From NCBI RefSeq assembly GCF_900100435.1, contig NZ_FNEX01000013.1, forward strand, positions 62,001-126,000: a stretch of DNA of 64,000 bases, read 5' to 3'. Positions 26,484 through 36,594 of this stretch are shown in pieces. Origin of the DNA: Pedobacter sp. ok626. Lineage in GTDB: Bacteria; Bacteroidota; Bacteroidia; Sphingobacteriales; Sphingobacteriaceae. The translations under genes and the position numbers were made by a program. The notes under the pieces are model-generated. The model was given only the letters and a program-made list of their open reading frames with translations. It was not told the DNA's origin and did no database searches. Position 1 is the stretch's first letter. Every line of letters starts with the position of its first letter.

Positions 26484-27071
26484 ATGATTATAAAGTACCT
26501 GTTAAGCAATAATTATCAGGCAGTTCATTATAAAAAAGGAGCTGTCATTTACCAACCGGGGGCAGAACCTAGAGCCGTTTACTTCATTAAAAGCGGTGAA
26601 GTGCGGATGGTGACCGTGAATGACGATGGCAAAGAATTTATACAAGGCATCTTTAAAGCGAACCAATATTTTGGGGAACCTGCTTTGCTTTTAAATAAAC
26701 CGTACCTGGCTTTTACCATTGTAACCAGGGATGCTGAAATTATAGCTGTAAATAAGAATGAGTTCTTTAAATTGATAGAAGAAGACCGTTCTTTTAGCAT
26801 GGAATTGATCAAAACTTTAAGCAATAGGTTATTTTACAAATCTATGATGCTTGAGGAACTGGCCAATGAACAGGCTGAGCATCGCGTAAAAACTTTAGTT
26901 GCTTATTTGCTCAAAAATCTGGAAAAAGGGGCTTCATTGGACATTACAAGGCAACAATTGGCCGATATGAGTGGCTTAAGAGTGGAGACTGTAATCCGTA
27001 TAGTAAAGAAATTGGCCGACGAAAAGGTGTTGAAGTTGCAGAAGGGAAAGATCATTAAAATGGAAACATGA
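26484..27071 (+). CDS. Crp/Fnr family transcriptional regulator
   Basis: The 195-residue protein has an N-terminal cyclic-nucleotide-binding-like barrel (residues 15-115, KKGAVIYQPGAEPRAVYFIKSGEVRM) and a C-terminal winged helix-turn-helix (TRQQLADMSGLRVETVIRIVKKL). There are no N-terminal cysteines of the Fnr iron-sulfur type. The effector is unknown. It may regulate itself and the divergent outer membrane protein through the inverted repeat upstream. Confidence 0.93.
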   Translation: MIIKYLLSNNYQAVHYKKGAVIYQPGAEPRAVYFIKSGEVRMVTVNDDGKEFIQGIFKANQYFGEPALLLNKPYLAFTIVTRDAEIIAVNKNEFFKLIEEDRSFSMELIKTLSNRLFYKSMMLEELANEQAEHRVKTLVAYLLKNLEKGASLDITRQQLADMSGLRVETVIRIVKKLADEKVLKLQKGKIIKMET

Positions 27072-27084
27072 TCTATATCATAAA

Positions 27085-27111
27085 TTGAAAATAGGGGCTT
27101 GCGTATCTTTG
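27085..27111 (+). promoter_or_regulatory. Candidate promoter of the DUF983 gene
   Basis: TTG at 27085-27087 and TATCTTTG at 27104-27111, 16 bp apart, resemble the Bacteroidota TTG/TAnnTTTG promoter with a slightly short spacer. Confidence 0.45.
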
Positions 27112-27123
27112 TACTAACATAAT

Positions 27124-27534
27124 ATGATAGATATGAAACCGATCTCAAAATTACAGGCAGTTGTAGAATGTAAATGTCCAAGATGTCGCGAAGGTGCTAT
27201 CTTTCCGGGCAAGATGTATTCTTTTAAAGGGCAAGGAATAAACGAGAATTGTCCGGTTTGCAACCTACGCTTTGAACGTGAACCCGGATATTTTTATGTA
27301 GCCATGTTTATTAGCTACGCGATGAATTGTGCTGAAATGATTACCATAAGTGTGGCCACTTATATATTAGGTGTTGCATTGATTTATGAAAACCTATGGG
27401 TTTATGCAGGTATTATCGCGGCAGGCGTGATTTTGTTTGCACCATTCAATTATAGATATTCACGCGTTTTCCTTTTACATTGGTTAACTCCAGGTTTAGG
27501 CTATGTGCCCAAACCTGAAGGAATAAAGTCTTAA
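27124..27534 (+). CDS. DUF983 family membrane protein
   Basis: A 136-residue protein with two zinc-ribbon-like CxxC pairs at the N-terminus (CKCPRC and CPVC), followed by two hydrophobic helices (FYVAMFISYAMNCAEM and WVYAGIIAAGVILFAPF). This is the standard DUF983 layout; the function is not known. Its stop overlaps the stop of the convergent MATE gene. Confidence 0.93.
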   Translation: MIDMKPISKLQAVVECKCPRCREGAIFPGKMYSFKGQGINENCPVCNLRFEREPGYFYVAMFISYAMNCAEMITISVATYILGVALIYENLWVYAGIIAAGVILFAPFNYRYSRVFLLHWLTPGLGYVPKPEGIKS

Positions 27535-28958
27535 ACTTTAACCGTTTTCCATTTCCCTTTTTTAAACAGAATGAAAGCCGCAACAGCAATGGCTGTTTCG
27601 GCTACGGGGATGGCGATAAATACGCCGACAGGACCTAAGTCGAAATGTTTTGCCAATAGATAGGCCAATGGGATTTGGAACATCCAGAATCCGAAAAAGT
27701 TAATCCATGTAGGTGTCCAGGTATCACCTGCACCATTAAAGGTGCTCATCAACACCATTGCTATACCGTAGCAAATATACCCCACACTCATGATTCGCAA
27801 GGCTTTTATAGCCATTTCCTGAATCAAGACATCATTGGTAAAGAAAGCAATAAAAAACTGACCACCAATAAAAGTGAATATCATCACAGATAACATATAG
27901 ATAACGATATATTTTGCTGTTTTCATGACCGATTGCTCTGCTCTGTCGATCTGTTTGGCACCTAAGTTTTGTCCTACCAATGTAGCTGCTGCATTACTCA
28001 TACCCCATGCAGGTAGCATAAAGAACATCATTAACCTTAATGCCGTTTGATAACCTGCTGATCCGTGATCTCCACCGGTGGTGGCTACCAATTGTGCTAA
28101 GAATATCCAGCTGCAGGAAGCGATTACAAATTGGAAAATACCGGGAGTTGCTATTTTTAGTAAGGCCGTAATTTGTTCCCAATGTGGTTTTAAGTAAGCC
28201 AATTTGATCTTTAAAACACCTCGGCCATTAAATAAATGATACAATTGATAGCATACGCCAATGCCGCGACCTACGGAAGTAGCTATCGCCGCACCGGTTA
28301 AGCCAAATGCAGGTATGGGGCCAAATCCATTAATCAGAACAGGGCATAGGATGATGTTGGCAATATTGGCTATCCATAAGCTTTTCATGGCTATGGCCGC
28401 ATTTCCTGCTCCCCTGAATATCCCGTTGATGAGGAAAAGTAAGACAATGATTACACTTCCACCCATCATAATACGCATGAAAGGAGTACCTTGAATTGCG
28501 GTTTCTGCTGACGCGCCCATCAATAGTAAAATGTCTGTAGCGAAAATTAGTCCGACTACACTGATGATGATGTTGAACACCACAGCGATAAAGATGGCTT
28601 GCATACCTGCCTTGCCAGCGGCTTCAGGGTTCTTTTCGCCAACTCTACGGGCGACTACAGCTGTTGCGGCCATACTCATACCGATGGCTAGTGAGTAAAT
28701 AATAGTAAGTACTGATTCGGTTAAACCTACGGTTTGTATGGCGTGACTGCTATTGTGTAAATGACCAACGAAATAGAGATCGACCAATGCGAAAACTGAT
28801 TCCATTGCCATTTCCAGCATCATAGGAATGGCTAGTAGGAGTACGGCCCTGCGCATACTGCCTTGCGTAAAGTCGAGATCTTCGCCTTTAAGCGCTTGTT
28901 TTAAAAGGGTGAAAATTTGAGATAGCTTGCCCATGGAAGCTGTTTGTTGTTGTGGCAT
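27531..28958 (-). CDS. MATE family efflux transporter
   Basis: The membrane protein (about 475 residues from the chosen start) has 12 predicted helices and the MATE pattern, for example LAIPMMLEMAMESVFALVDLYFVGHL and FLINGIFRGAGNAAIAMKSL. MATE proteins export cationic drugs or metabolites using Na+ or H+. The frame extends to a GTG at 28994, but the ATG at 28958 is preferred; ATG at 28934 is also possible. A structured leader of 100 nt or more and a palindrome over the promoter precede it. Confidence 0.93.
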   Translation of the reverse strand: MPQQQTASMGKLSQIFTLLKQALKGEDLDFTQGSMRRAVLLLAIPMMLEMAMESVFALVDLYFVGHLHNSSHAIQTVGLTESVLTIIYSLAIGMSMAATAVVARRVGEKNPEAAGKAGMQAIFIAVVFNIIISVVGLIFATDILLLMGASAETAIQGTPFMRIMMGGSVIIVLLFLINGIFRGAGNAAIAMKSLWIANIANIILCPVLINGFGPIPAFGLTGAAIATSVGRGIGVCYQLYHLFNGRGVLKIKLAYLKPHWEQITALLKIATPGIFQFVIASCSWIFLAQLVATTGGDHGSAGYQTALRLMMFFMLPAWGMSNAAATLVGQNLGAKQIDRAEQSVMKTAKYIVIYMLSVMIFTFIGGQFFIAFFTNDVLIQEMAIKALRIMSVGYICYGIAMVLMSTFNGAGDTWTPTWINFFGFWMFQIPLAYLLAKHFDLGPVGVFIAIPVAETAIAVAAFILFKKGKWKTVKV

Positions 28959-28984
28959 AAAAAAAAAGAAAAAATAAAGTATAA

Positions 28985-29090
28985 ACCAGTACACAGCATG
29001 AGATGCTGTAATTAGATGTTTTCGGGAAGGGTGGAGTCCTTGGTTTTTAGAACCTCAAACGGACTGCAACTACTCTCATCGTAATGCGGT
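28985..29090 (-). ncRNA. Candidate structured leader of the MATE gene
   Basis: On the minus strand the leader can form an outer stem ATGAGA/TCTCAT, an inner stem AGTCC/GGACT enclosing GGTT/AACC, and a competing hairpin ACAGCAT-CTC-ATGCTGT near the start codon. Such mutually exclusive stems are typical of riboswitches. I did not recognise a known class. Confidence 0.35.
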
Positions 29091-29102
29091 TATGTGATAA
29101 GG

Positions 29103-29122
29103 CAAAGATATAATTATATCTT
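29103..29122 (-). promoter_or_regulatory. MATE gene -7 element within an 18-bp palindrome
   Basis: On the minus strand TATCTTTG (29103-29110) matches the -7 consensus. It overlaps the perfect palindrome AAGATATAATTATATCTT at 29105-29122, a likely repressor site. Confidence 0.5.
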
Positions 29123-29142
29123 CAAAATAAAAATGTGGAGTA

Positions 29143-29562
29143 TTATATACTGTAGGCCTGGATCATTTCTTCGGTTACCTTGCAGCCTCTTCCTGTTGTG
29201 GTATCAATCATTACATAATCAAACCAACCATCAGAAGCCACTTTTCCGCTGCGTTTATTTACAATCTCAAATTGTACACGGCAGCCTTTTTCATTAATGG
29301 TCAGGATTCCGGTGCGGATCAGGATGACATCACCCAAAACAAGTGGACGTTTGAAATCAACAAGCGCCGTACGAACTACCCAGCCGAAACCACTTTTTAG
29401 AAAGGATTCCATTGGCATTTTATAAAATTCGGCCATTTGATCATAGCGGGCAGCAAGTACGTAGTCGAAGTATTTGCTGTTGTGCACATGGTTAAACATG
29501 TCTATATCATCCGGACGTACTTTTAGTTCACTCTCGAATATGCTATATTGATTTTTTTCCAT
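29143..29562 (-). CDS. Acyl-CoA thioesterase, 4HBT family
   Basis: A 139-residue hotdog-fold protein with the core VRPDDIDMFNHVHNSKYFDYVLAARYDQM, in which the Asp of DIDMFNH sits where the YbgC-type catalytic Asp is found. It is longer-tailed than the paralogue at 22129-22536 and not closely similar to it. It probably cleaves acyl-CoA or acyl-ACP; the substrate is unknown. Confidence 0.9.
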   Translation of the reverse strand: MEKNQYSIFESELKVRPDDIDMFNHVHNSKYFDYVLAARYDQMAEFYKMPMESFLKSGFGWVVRTALVDFKRPLVLGDVILIRTGILTINEKGCRVQFEIVNKRSGKVASDGWFDYVMIDTTTGRGCKVTEEMIQAYSI

Positions 29563-29669
29563 GAGACATTTTTATGATGGCGCAAAAATATGATTTAGAA
29601 TTTACTTATGTTTGATAGGAGTACTTATAATTAAAACAAGATGACATTTCGATCTCTTCTGAGATATAC

Positions 29670-29700
29670 TTGGTAATCTTTAAAACATACAGTATCTTTG
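29670..29700 (+). promoter_or_regulatory. rpsO promoter (TTG-N20-TATCTTTG)
   Basis: TTG at 29670-29672, 20 bp, then TATCTTTG at 29693-29700: a full match to the Bacteroidota housekeeping promoter, 43 bp before the rpsO start. Confidence 0.7.
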
Positions 29701-29743
29701 CAGCAATTAATTAATTTATAAACAACTTTAGTATCATTCAAGA

Positions 29744-30046
29744 ATGTATTTAAGTAAAGAAGTAAAAGCCGATATTTTCAAAAAACACGGCGAAGTAGAA
29801 ACAAACACGGGTTCTGCAGAAGGTCAAGTAGCGTTATTTACATACCGTATTGCGCACTTAACAGAGCACTTAAAGAAAAATCGTAAAGATTTTTCTACTC
29901 AGTTATCACTACAAAAATTAGTAGGTAAACGCCGCGGTATTTTGGCTTACCTATTTAAAAAAGATATTAATCGTTACCGTGCTATCATTAAGACTTTAGG
30001 TCTAAGGGATATTATCAAACCTTTAGGGGTTAGAGACGGTAAATAA
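29744..30046 (+). CDS. rpsO: 30S ribosomal protein S15
   Basis: The 100-residue protein carries the S15 core TNTGSAEGQVALFTYRIAHL, LTEHLKKNRKDFSTQ, and RRGILAYLFKKDINRY. It binds 16S rRNA early in small-subunit assembly. It is about 10 residues longer than E. coli S15 because of a basic C-terminal tail (DIIKPLGVRDGK). As in many bacteria, pnp follows, here after a terminator-like hairpin. Confidence 0.97.
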   Translation: MYLSKEVKADIFKKHGEVETNTGSAEGQVALFTYRIAHLTEHLKKNRKDFSTQLSLQKLVGKRRGILAYLFKKDINRYRAIIKTLGLRDIIKPLGVRDGK

Positions 30047-30063
30047 TCGTATTTTTATCAAGA

Positions 30064-30093
30064 AAAGCCATTCTTTAGGGAATGGCTTTTTTA
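30064..30093 (+). terminator. Terminator between rpsO and pnp
   Basis: AAAAGCCATTC pairs with GAATGGCTTTTTT. It may be partial, letting some transcripts continue into pnp. Confidence 0.75.
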
Positions 30094-30164
30094 ATTGAAA
30101 AGTAAAAAAACTATATATAAACAAGGTGTGTCGAAAGAGGAAAATGCACCATAACTATTATTAA

Positions 30165-32312
30165 ATGAATGTAATAAAAAAATCGTTCGATCTGGGCGAT
30201 GGAAGAACAATTGAAATCGAAACAGGTAAATTAGCTAAACAGGCTGATGGTTCTGTAGTTGTTAGAATGGGTGATACCATGTTGTTGGCTACTGTAGTAT
30301 CTACAGTTGGTGCAAAAGCTGGTGTTGATTTTTTACCTTTATCGGTAGATTACCAAGAAAAATACGCTGCTGCTGGACGTATTCCAGGTGGATTTTTACG
30401 TCGTGAGGCTAGATTATCAGACTATGAAGTTTTAATTTCTCGTTTGGTTGACCGTGCTTTGCGTCCGATGTTCCCTGAGGATTATCACTCAGATACGCAA
30501 GTAATGATCTCATTGATCTCTTCTGACAAAAATATAATGCCTGATTGTTTAGCGGGTTTAGCGGCTTCTGCTGCTATCGCGGTTTCAGATATTCCTTTTA
30601 ACGGACCTATCTCTGAAGTACGTGTTGCTAAAATTGATGGTAAATTGGTCATCAACCCTTACGTAAGCGATTTAGAGCGTGCTACAATGGAATTCCTTGT
30701 TGCAGGTACTGACAAAGACATCGTAATGGTTGAAGGTGAATGTGATGAGATCTCTGAAACTGAAATGGTTGAAGCGATTGAATTTGCACACAAAGCTATC
30801 GTTATTCAGGTTCAAGCTCAAAAAGAACTTGCTGAATTAGTAGGTAAAACAGTAAAACGTCCTTATTCTCATGAAAACAGTAACCCTGAGTTAAGAGCGG
30901 AAATATTTGCTGCTACTTACGATAAAGTATATGCTGTTGCAAAAAGCAATACAAGCAAAGGAGAGCGTGGTGAGGCATTTGCTAACATCCTTGCTGAATT
31001 TGTCCTGACTTTAGGCGAAGGAATTGACGAAGTAACTAGCTTCTTAACTAAAAAATATTTCCATGATGTGCAATACGATGCCATCCGTAACCTGGTATTA
31101 GACGAAGGAATTCGTTTAGACGGTCGTGATGTGCGTACAGTACGTCCTATCTGGAGTGAAGTTGGTTATTTACCTGCTGCTCACGGATCGGCTGTATTTA
31201 CACGTGGTGAAACTCAATCATTAACTACTGTTACTTTAGGTTCTAAAGATGATGAGCAAATGATTGATGGTGCATTCATCAATGGATACAACAAATTCTT
31301 ATTGCACTATAATTTCCCTGGTTTCTCTACTGGCGAGGTTCGTCCGAACAGAGGAGCTGGTCGTCGTGAAATTGGTCATGGTAACTTAGCAATGCGTTCA
31401 TTGAAGAAAGTATTGCCAGGATTGGAAGAAAATCCATATACCATCCGTATCGTTTCTGATATTTTAGAATCTAACGGTTCTTCATCTATGGCAACTGTTT
31501 GTGCTGGTACGCTAGCATTAATGGACGCTGGTATTAAAATCAAAGCTCCGGTATCGGGTATCGCAATGGGTTTAATTACTGATGAGAAAACTGGTAAATA
31601 TGCAATCCTTTCTGATATCTTAGGTGATGAAGATCACTTAGGTGATATGGACTTTAAAGTTACTGGTACTGAAAAAGGTATTGTAGCTTGTCAGATGGAC
31701 TTAAAAATCAATGGTTTGAAATGGGAAGTGTTAACTAACGCTTTAAACCAGGCTAAAGAAGCTCGTTTACACATCTTAAATGAGATGAAGAAAACGATTT
31801 CTGCACCTCGCGAAGATTACAAGGATCATGCTCCGCGTATCGTTTCTTTAAGTATTGATAAAGAATTTATTGGTGCTGTAATTGGCCCAGGCGGTAAAAT
31901 TATTCAGGAAATGCAACGTGAAACTGGCGCTTCAATCTCTATTGAAGAGGTTGGTAACAAAGGTATCGTTGAAATCTTTGCTGATAATAAAGCTGCAATT
32001 GATGCTGCTGTTGCGCGTATCAATGCAATCGCTGCTAAACCAGAAATAGGTGCTACTTATGATGGTAAAGTAAAATCAATCATGCCTTTCGGTGCGTTTG
32101 TTGAAATCATGCCAGGTAAAGACGGTTTATTGCACATCTCTGAGATTGCATGGGAGCGTTTAGAAACTATGGATGGTGTACTTAAAGAAGGTGATAAAAT
32201 CCAGGTTAAACTTTTGGATGTTGATAAACAAGGAAAAATGAAGCTTTCAAGAAAAGCACTATTGCCTCGTCCACCAAGACCAGAAGCTGCACCAGCAGAA
32301 AAACCTGCTTAA
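30165..32312 (+). CDS. pnp: Polyribonucleotide nucleotidyltransferase (PNPase)
   Basis: A 715-residue phosphorolytic 3'-5' exoribonuclease of the RNA degradation machinery. Two RNase PH domains (about 1-225 and 310-530, the second with [15 protein letters not shown]), then a KH domain ([21 protein letters not shown]) and an S1 domain ([33 protein letters not shown]) are all visible. Length is normal. It follows rpsO and ends at a strong hairpin. Confidence 0.97.
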   Translation: MNVIKKSFDLGDGRTIEIETGKLAKQADGSVVVRMGDTMLLATVVSTVGAKAGVDFLPLSVDYQEKYAAAGRIPGGFLRREARLSDYEVLISRLVDRALRPMFPEDYHSDTQVMISLISSDKNIMPDCLAGLAASAAIAVSDIPFNGPISEVRVAKIDGKLVINPYVSDLERATMEFLVAGTDKDIVMVEGECDEISETEMVEAIEFAHKAIVIQVQAQKELAELVGKTVKRPYSHENSNPELRAEIFAATYDKVYAVAKSNTSKGERGEAFANILAEFVLTLGEGIDEVTSFLTKKYFHDVQYDAIRNLVLDEGIRLDGRDVRTVRPIWSEVGYLPAAHGSAVFTRGETQSLTTVTLGSKDDEQMIDGAFINGYNKFLLHYNFPGFSTGEVRPNRGAGRREIGHGNLAMRSLKKVLPGLEENPYTIRIVSDILESNGSSSMATVCAGTLALMDAGIKIKAPVSGIAMGLITDEKTGKYAILSDILGDEDHLGDMDFKVTGTEKGIVACQMDLKINGLKWEVLTNALNQAKEARLHILNEMKKTISAPREDYKDHAPRIVSLSIDKEFIGAVIGPGGKIIQEMQRETGASISIEEVGNKGIVEIFADNKAAIDAAVARINAIAAKPEIGATYDGKVKSIMPFGAFVEIMPGKDGLLHISEIAWERLETMDGVLKEGDKIQVKLLDVDKQGKMKLSRKALLPRPPRPEAAPAEKPA

Positions 32313-32340
32313 TTAGCACGATTTATAATATAGCATACTT

Positions 32341-32370
32341 AAAACCCCGCAATTCGCGGGGTTTTTTATT
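32341..32370 (+). terminator. Terminator after pnp
   Basis: AACCCCGC and GCGGGGTT form the stem around AATTC, followed by a T-run. Confidence 0.85.
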
Positions 32371-32420
32371 TACATGGGTTATTTATTTATATTTACAGCA
32401 TAATCAACGCCAAGCGAAAT

Positions 32421-33092
32421 ATGAAACATCTAATAGCCCCTTCCGTACTTTCAGCTGACTTTGCAAACTTGCAACGCGACATAGAAATGATCAATTCAAG
32501 TGAGGCTGATTGGTTTCATGTAGATGTGATGGACGGGGTGTTCGTTCCAAATATTTCTTTTGGTTTTCCGGTACTGGCTGCACTAAACAAGTACGCTAAG
32601 AAGCCACTGGATGTACATTTGATGATCGTTAATCCTGATCAGTATATTGAGCGCTTTGCTGCTGCAGGAGCGGAGTTGATTACAGTTCATTACGAAGCCT
32701 GCACACATTTACACCGAACAATTCAGGCTATTCAGGCAACAGGTTGTAAGGCTAGTGTAGCTTTAAATCCGCATACTCCGGTAGCGGTGTTGAAAGATAT
32801 ACTGGCTGATCTGGATATGGTGTTGATCATGTCGGTGAATCCCGGTTTTGGTGGACAACAATTTATCCCTAATTCTCTTCGTAAAATTGCAGAGTTAAGA
32901 GCTATGGCCGCAGAGGTAAATCCTGCATTGTTGATAGAGGTTGACGGCGGAATAGGTGTTCATAATACGGGTGCTTTACTACGCGCCGGTGCCAACGTCT
33001 TGGTAGCTGGAAATGCAATCTTTGCAGCGCCATCGCCAGCAGAAATGATTGCCGAATTGAAAGAAGTTGATGGCCGCATATTAGAAAGTTAA
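32421..33092 (+). CDS. rpe: Ribulose-phosphate 3-epimerase
   Basis: The 223-residue TIM-barrel enzyme interconverts ribulose 5-phosphate and xylulose 5-phosphate in the pentose phosphate pathway. Signatures are APSVLSADFANL at the N-terminus, FHVDVMDGVFVPNISFG, VHLMI, MSVNPGFGGQQFI and EVDGGIG, covering the metal-binding His/Asp residues. The stop codon overlaps the next ATG by 1 bp, so the downstream TonB receptor may be translationally coupled. Confidence 0.97.
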   Translation: MKHLIAPSVLSADFANLQRDIEMINSSEADWFHVDVMDGVFVPNISFGFPVLAALNKYAKKPLDVHLMIVNPDQYIERFAAAGAELITVHYEACTHLHRTIQAIQATGCKASVALNPHTPVAVLKDILADLDMVLIMSVNPGFGGQQFIPNSLRKIAELRAMAAEVNPALLIEVDGGIGVHNTGALLRAGANVLVAGNAIFAAPSPAEMIAELKEVDGRILES

Positions 33093-35470
33093 TGCTCAGA
33101 ACCTGTCTGTTGCTATTTGCTGTTTTACTTGGAGTTACGCAGCTAAGTGCACAGCCACTGATCAAGATATCAGGTCTGGTGGCCGACGAAGCCAAACATC
33201 CTTTACAGCAAGTAACAGTTACCATATTGGGACAAAGTCAGTCTACCGTAACTGATGTGCATGGTGTCTATCATATCTATTCAAGAAGCAAAGTCTTCAC
33301 TTTAAAATATTCGCTTTTGGGTTACAACCCTGTTTTGGTTAATGTTAGTCAAGACAAGGCTGGCCGAATTGTGCAAGATGTTACCTTGGGCATTAATCCG
33401 AATGAGCTGGAGCAGGTAACCATTACCAATAAACAAAACCAGTTGAGTAATAGCATCACCATAAACATTAATGATGTTACCTCCTTGCCTTCGGTATCTG
33501 GAAATTTTGAGACCATTCTAAAAACTTTACCGGGCGTAGCTCCTAATAATGAACTGAGCGCCCAATATAGTGTTCGTGGGGGGAATTTTGATGAGAATCT
33601 GATCTATGTAAACGATATAGAAATCAACAGACCGGTGCTGGTTAGAAATGCCCAGCAGGAAGGATTGAGCTTTATAAATAATGATTTACTGAGCTCCGCC
33701 AAGTTCTCGGCCGGTGGTTTTGAAGCGCGATATGGTGATAAACTTTCGTCGGTATTGGATGTAAAGTACGATAGGCCCGACAGCAGTACGGCGATTTTAA
33801 ATGCAGGCTTGCTTGGTCTGTCTTTTAGTTCAAAAATTGTCGCCGAAAAGAGTTACCTGTTGGCAGGAATAAGATACAAGAACAACACTGGAATATTAAG
33901 TAAACAAGACAGTAAGGGCGTTTATACGCCTAATTTTACCGATGTTCAGGTCATTTATAACCATGACTTATCTAAAAAACTTAGCTTAAATTTATTGGGT
34001 AATTTTAACAGTGGAACGTTTAACCTGATCCCCGAAAGTCGTGAGACAGAGTTCGGTACTTTTAATGCAACTATGCGTTTAAATGTGGATTATACGGGGG
34101 AAGAAAAGGATAGTTATCAAACGGCTGGTGGGGCGGTAACTTTAAAGTTTATTCCGAAGCCAAATTATGTGATGAAATGGATAAATAGCTATTTCAGAAC
34201 AGATGAAAAAGAGCATATTGATTTGGACGCCACTTATAGTTTTTACAAGGGTATTATTCCTGGAAATCAAACTTCACATTGGGGAACTGGGGGTTACTCT
34301 AATTTTGCCATGAATGCACTCCGTTCCCAGAATTTTAGTTCGGAGTTAAAGGCCGATCAGACTTTTAAAAGCCATACATTTTCCTGGGGAATAAGGTTTG
34401 AACAAAAGGATTACAATGATAACTTAAAGGAGTATAGTTGGATCGAATCACCTACAGCTAACCTCAATCAACTGCCTAATTTTTACCAGGATAACAACAT
34501 CGATGCAGCAAATAAGGTAACCATCAGCTATTATACTGCATATGCGCAGGATAGTTACCGTTTATCGGGCAAGACCGATTTGCAATTGGGCATAAGAGGA
34601 AGTTATAACGATTTAAGTACGGAGATTTTGCTGAGTCCGCGCTTGTTATTGGCTTACAGGCCTGCTAGTAACAACAAGATATTTCGTTTTACTGCAGGTG
34701 TATACCAGCAAGCTCCCGATTACAGGAGCATAAGAGATTTTAGTGGAATACTTAATTTAAGTCAGAAATCACAGCGGGCTTATAATACTTCGGCTGGGCT
34801 GGATTATGCATTTGATGGATTGGGTACCCGTTTAAAGTTTAGCTCGGAGCTTTACTTTAAGTACCTGGATAGATTGATTCCATACATGATTGATAATGTA
34901 CGCATAAAGTACCTTGCGAGTGAGGAGGCCAAAGGTTATACTTATGGTGCTGATTTCGGTATAGGAGGGGAGTTTGTTAAGGATTTATTGTCTTATTTCA
35001 GACTTTCGCTGATGAAGTCCAATCAGGACATTAAGGGGGATGCTTATGGGTATATGAAACGTCCTACAGATCAGCGATTAAATTTCTCTGCCTACTTTCA
35101 GGATCGCTTATTGAACAGTCCGACTTACAAGGTGCATTTGAGTTTACTTTATGGATCTAAACTGCCGATAGGATCGCCTCTTATTCAACGATATTCGGAT
35201 GATTTTCATATCCCGGCTTATAAGCGGGTAGATATTGGTTTCTCGAAAGATTTTTTAGATGATTTTGCCGTAAAAAAATCGAGTCTTTTGGAGAAATATT
35301 TTAGTTCGTTTACCGCATATGTTGAAGTATTTAATTTGTTGAATATCAACAATACAGTTTCTTATTTATGGTTGAGAGATATGGATAACGTACAATATGC
35401 TGTCCCTAACTACCTAACGAGCAGGAGGCTTAACCTGAAATTGGTGGTTAAGTTTAAAAAATCGAAATAA
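33092..35470 (+). CDS. TonB-dependent receptor with carboxypeptidase-like N-terminal domain
   Basis: The 792-residue outer membrane protein has a signal peptide (LLLFAVLLGVTQLSAQ), a carboxypeptidase D regulatory-like domain (about 25-110), a plug (PGVAPNNELSAQYSVRGGNFDENLIYVNDIE at about 150-180) and a beta-barrel. It has no STN domain, and no SusD partner follows, so it is not a SusC-type pair. The ligand is unknown. Its coupling to rpe is probably positional only. Confidence 0.93.
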   Translation: MLRTCLLLFAVLLGVTQLSAQPLIKISGLVADEAKHPLQQVTVTILGQSQSTVTDVHGVYHIYSRSKVFTLKYSLLGYNPVLVNVSQDKAGRIVQDVTLGINPNELEQVTITNKQNQLSNSITININDVTSLPSVSGNFETILKTLPGVAPNNELSAQYSVRGGNFDENLIYVNDIEINRPVLVRNAQQEGLSFINNDLLSSAKFSAGGFEARYGDKLSSVLDVKYDRPDSSTAILNAGLLGLSFSSKIVAEKSYLLAGIRYKNNTGILSKQDSKGVYTPNFTDVQVIYNHDLSKKLSLNLLGNFNSGTFNLIPESRETEFGTFNATMRLNVDYTGEEKDSYQTAGGAVTLKFIPKPNYVMKWINSYFRTDEKEHIDLDATYSFYKGIIPGNQTSHWGTGGYSNFAMNALRSQNFSSELKADQTFKSHTFSWGIRFEQKDYNDNLKEYSWIESPTANLNQLPNFYQDNNIDAANKVTISYYTAYAQDSYRLSGKTDLQLGIRGSYNDLSTEILLSPRLLLAYRPASNNKIFRFTAGVYQQAPDYRSIRDFSGILNLSQKSQRAYNTSAGLDYAFDGLGTRLKFSSELYFKYLDRLIPYMIDNVRIKYLASEEAKGYTYGADFGIGGEFVKDLLSYFRLSLMKSNQDIKGDAYGYMKRPTDQRLNFSAYFQDRLLNSPTYKVHLSLLYGSKLPIGSPLIQRYSDDFHIPAYKRVDIGFSKDFLDDFAVKKSSLLEKYFSSFTAYVEVFNLLNINNTVSYLWLRDMDNVQYAVPNYLTSRRLNLKLVVKFKKSK

Positions 35471-35519
35471 TAAACGGCTTAAAAATGTTACATTTACAGC
35501 AATAAAACTACTATAAAAA

Positions 35520-36584
35520 ATGAGACACAATTTCGGCGCAGGACCCTGCATTTTACCGCAGGAAGTATTCAAGCAAGCATCAAGAGCTGTTCTAGATTTC
35601 AAAGACGGCCTGTCTATCCTAGAAATCTCTCATCGTACTTCAGAGTTTGAAGGCGTTGTTGAAGAGACTGAAAAATTGGTTAAAGAATTGTTAAATGTTC
35701 CAGCCGGTTATTCCGTTTTATTTCTACAAGGAGGCGCTAGCTTACAATTTGCCATGGTACCAATGAACCTACTACCAGAAGGTAAAACAGCAAGTTATCT
35801 GGAAACAGGTGTTTGGGCTAATAAAGCTATTAAAGAAGTGAAATTCTTTGGAAAAGCGAACATTGTTGCTTCTTCGAAAGATGCGAACTATACTTTTATT
35901 CCAAAAGATTATAGCATCCCTGAGGACAGTGCTTATTTCCACTGCACTTCTAACAATACCATTTATGGTACTGAGATGTTCAGTTTGCCTGAAACCAAGG
36001 TTCCTGTAGTTTGTGATATGTCATCTGACATCATGAGTCGCGTAATTGATGTTTCTAAATATGATTTGATCTATGCTGGTGCTCAAAAAAATATTGGCCC
36101 GGCTGGTTTAACCATCGTAATTGTTAAAGATGAGATTTTAGGTAAATCAGGTAGAGGAATTCCTTCAATGTTGGACTATAAAGTTCATATTGATGGTGGA
36201 TCGATGTACAACACTCCGCCAGTATTTTCTATCTATGTTGCTATGTTAAACCTAAGGTGGTTAAAAGCTAAAGGTGGTGTAGCTGAAATTGAAAAGGAAA
36301 ACATTGCAAAAGCGAATGCTTTATATACTGAAATTGACAGAAACCCTTTATTTAAAGGTACCTGCGCAGTGGAAGACCGTTCTAGAATGAACGTGTGCTT
36401 TGTTATGGAGAATCCTGAGCTGGAAAAACCTTTCTTGAAATTTGCTGAAGAGAATGGTATTGAAGGTATCAAAGGACATAGAAGTGTTGGCGGTTTCAGA
36501 GCATCAATGTACAATGCTTTGCCAATCACAAGCGTTCACGCCCTAATAGATTTAATGCAGACTTTTGCTGAGAACCACAAATAA
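35520..36584 (+). CDS. serC: Phosphoserine aminotransferase
   Basis: A 354-residue PLP enzyme of class V. It begins [15 protein letters not shown] and contains [18 protein letters not shown], the PLP lysine in [18 protein letters not shown] and the C-terminal [17 protein letters not shown]. It converts 3-phosphohydroxypyruvate to phosphoserine in serine synthesis (and acts in PLP synthesis). It is followed after 10 bp by a serA-like dehydrogenase. Confidence 0.97.
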   Translation: MRHNFGAGPCILPQEVFKQASRAVLDFKDGLSILEISHRTSEFEGVVEETEKLVKELLNVPAGYSVLFLQGGASLQFAMVPMNLLPEGKTASYLETGVWANKAIKEVKFFGKANIVASSKDANYTFIPKDYSIPEDSAYFHCTSNNTIYGTEMFSLPETKVPVVCDMSSDIMSRVIDVSKYDLIYAGAQKNIGPAGLTIVIVKDEILGKSGRGIPSMLDYKVHIDGGSMYNTPPVFSIYVAMLNLRWLKAKGGVAEIEKENIAKANALYTEIDRNPLFKGTCAVEDRSRMNVCFVMENPELEKPFLKFAEENGIEGIKGHRSVGGFRASMYNALPITSVHALIDLMQTFAENHK

Positions 36585-36594
36585 AAATAAATTG

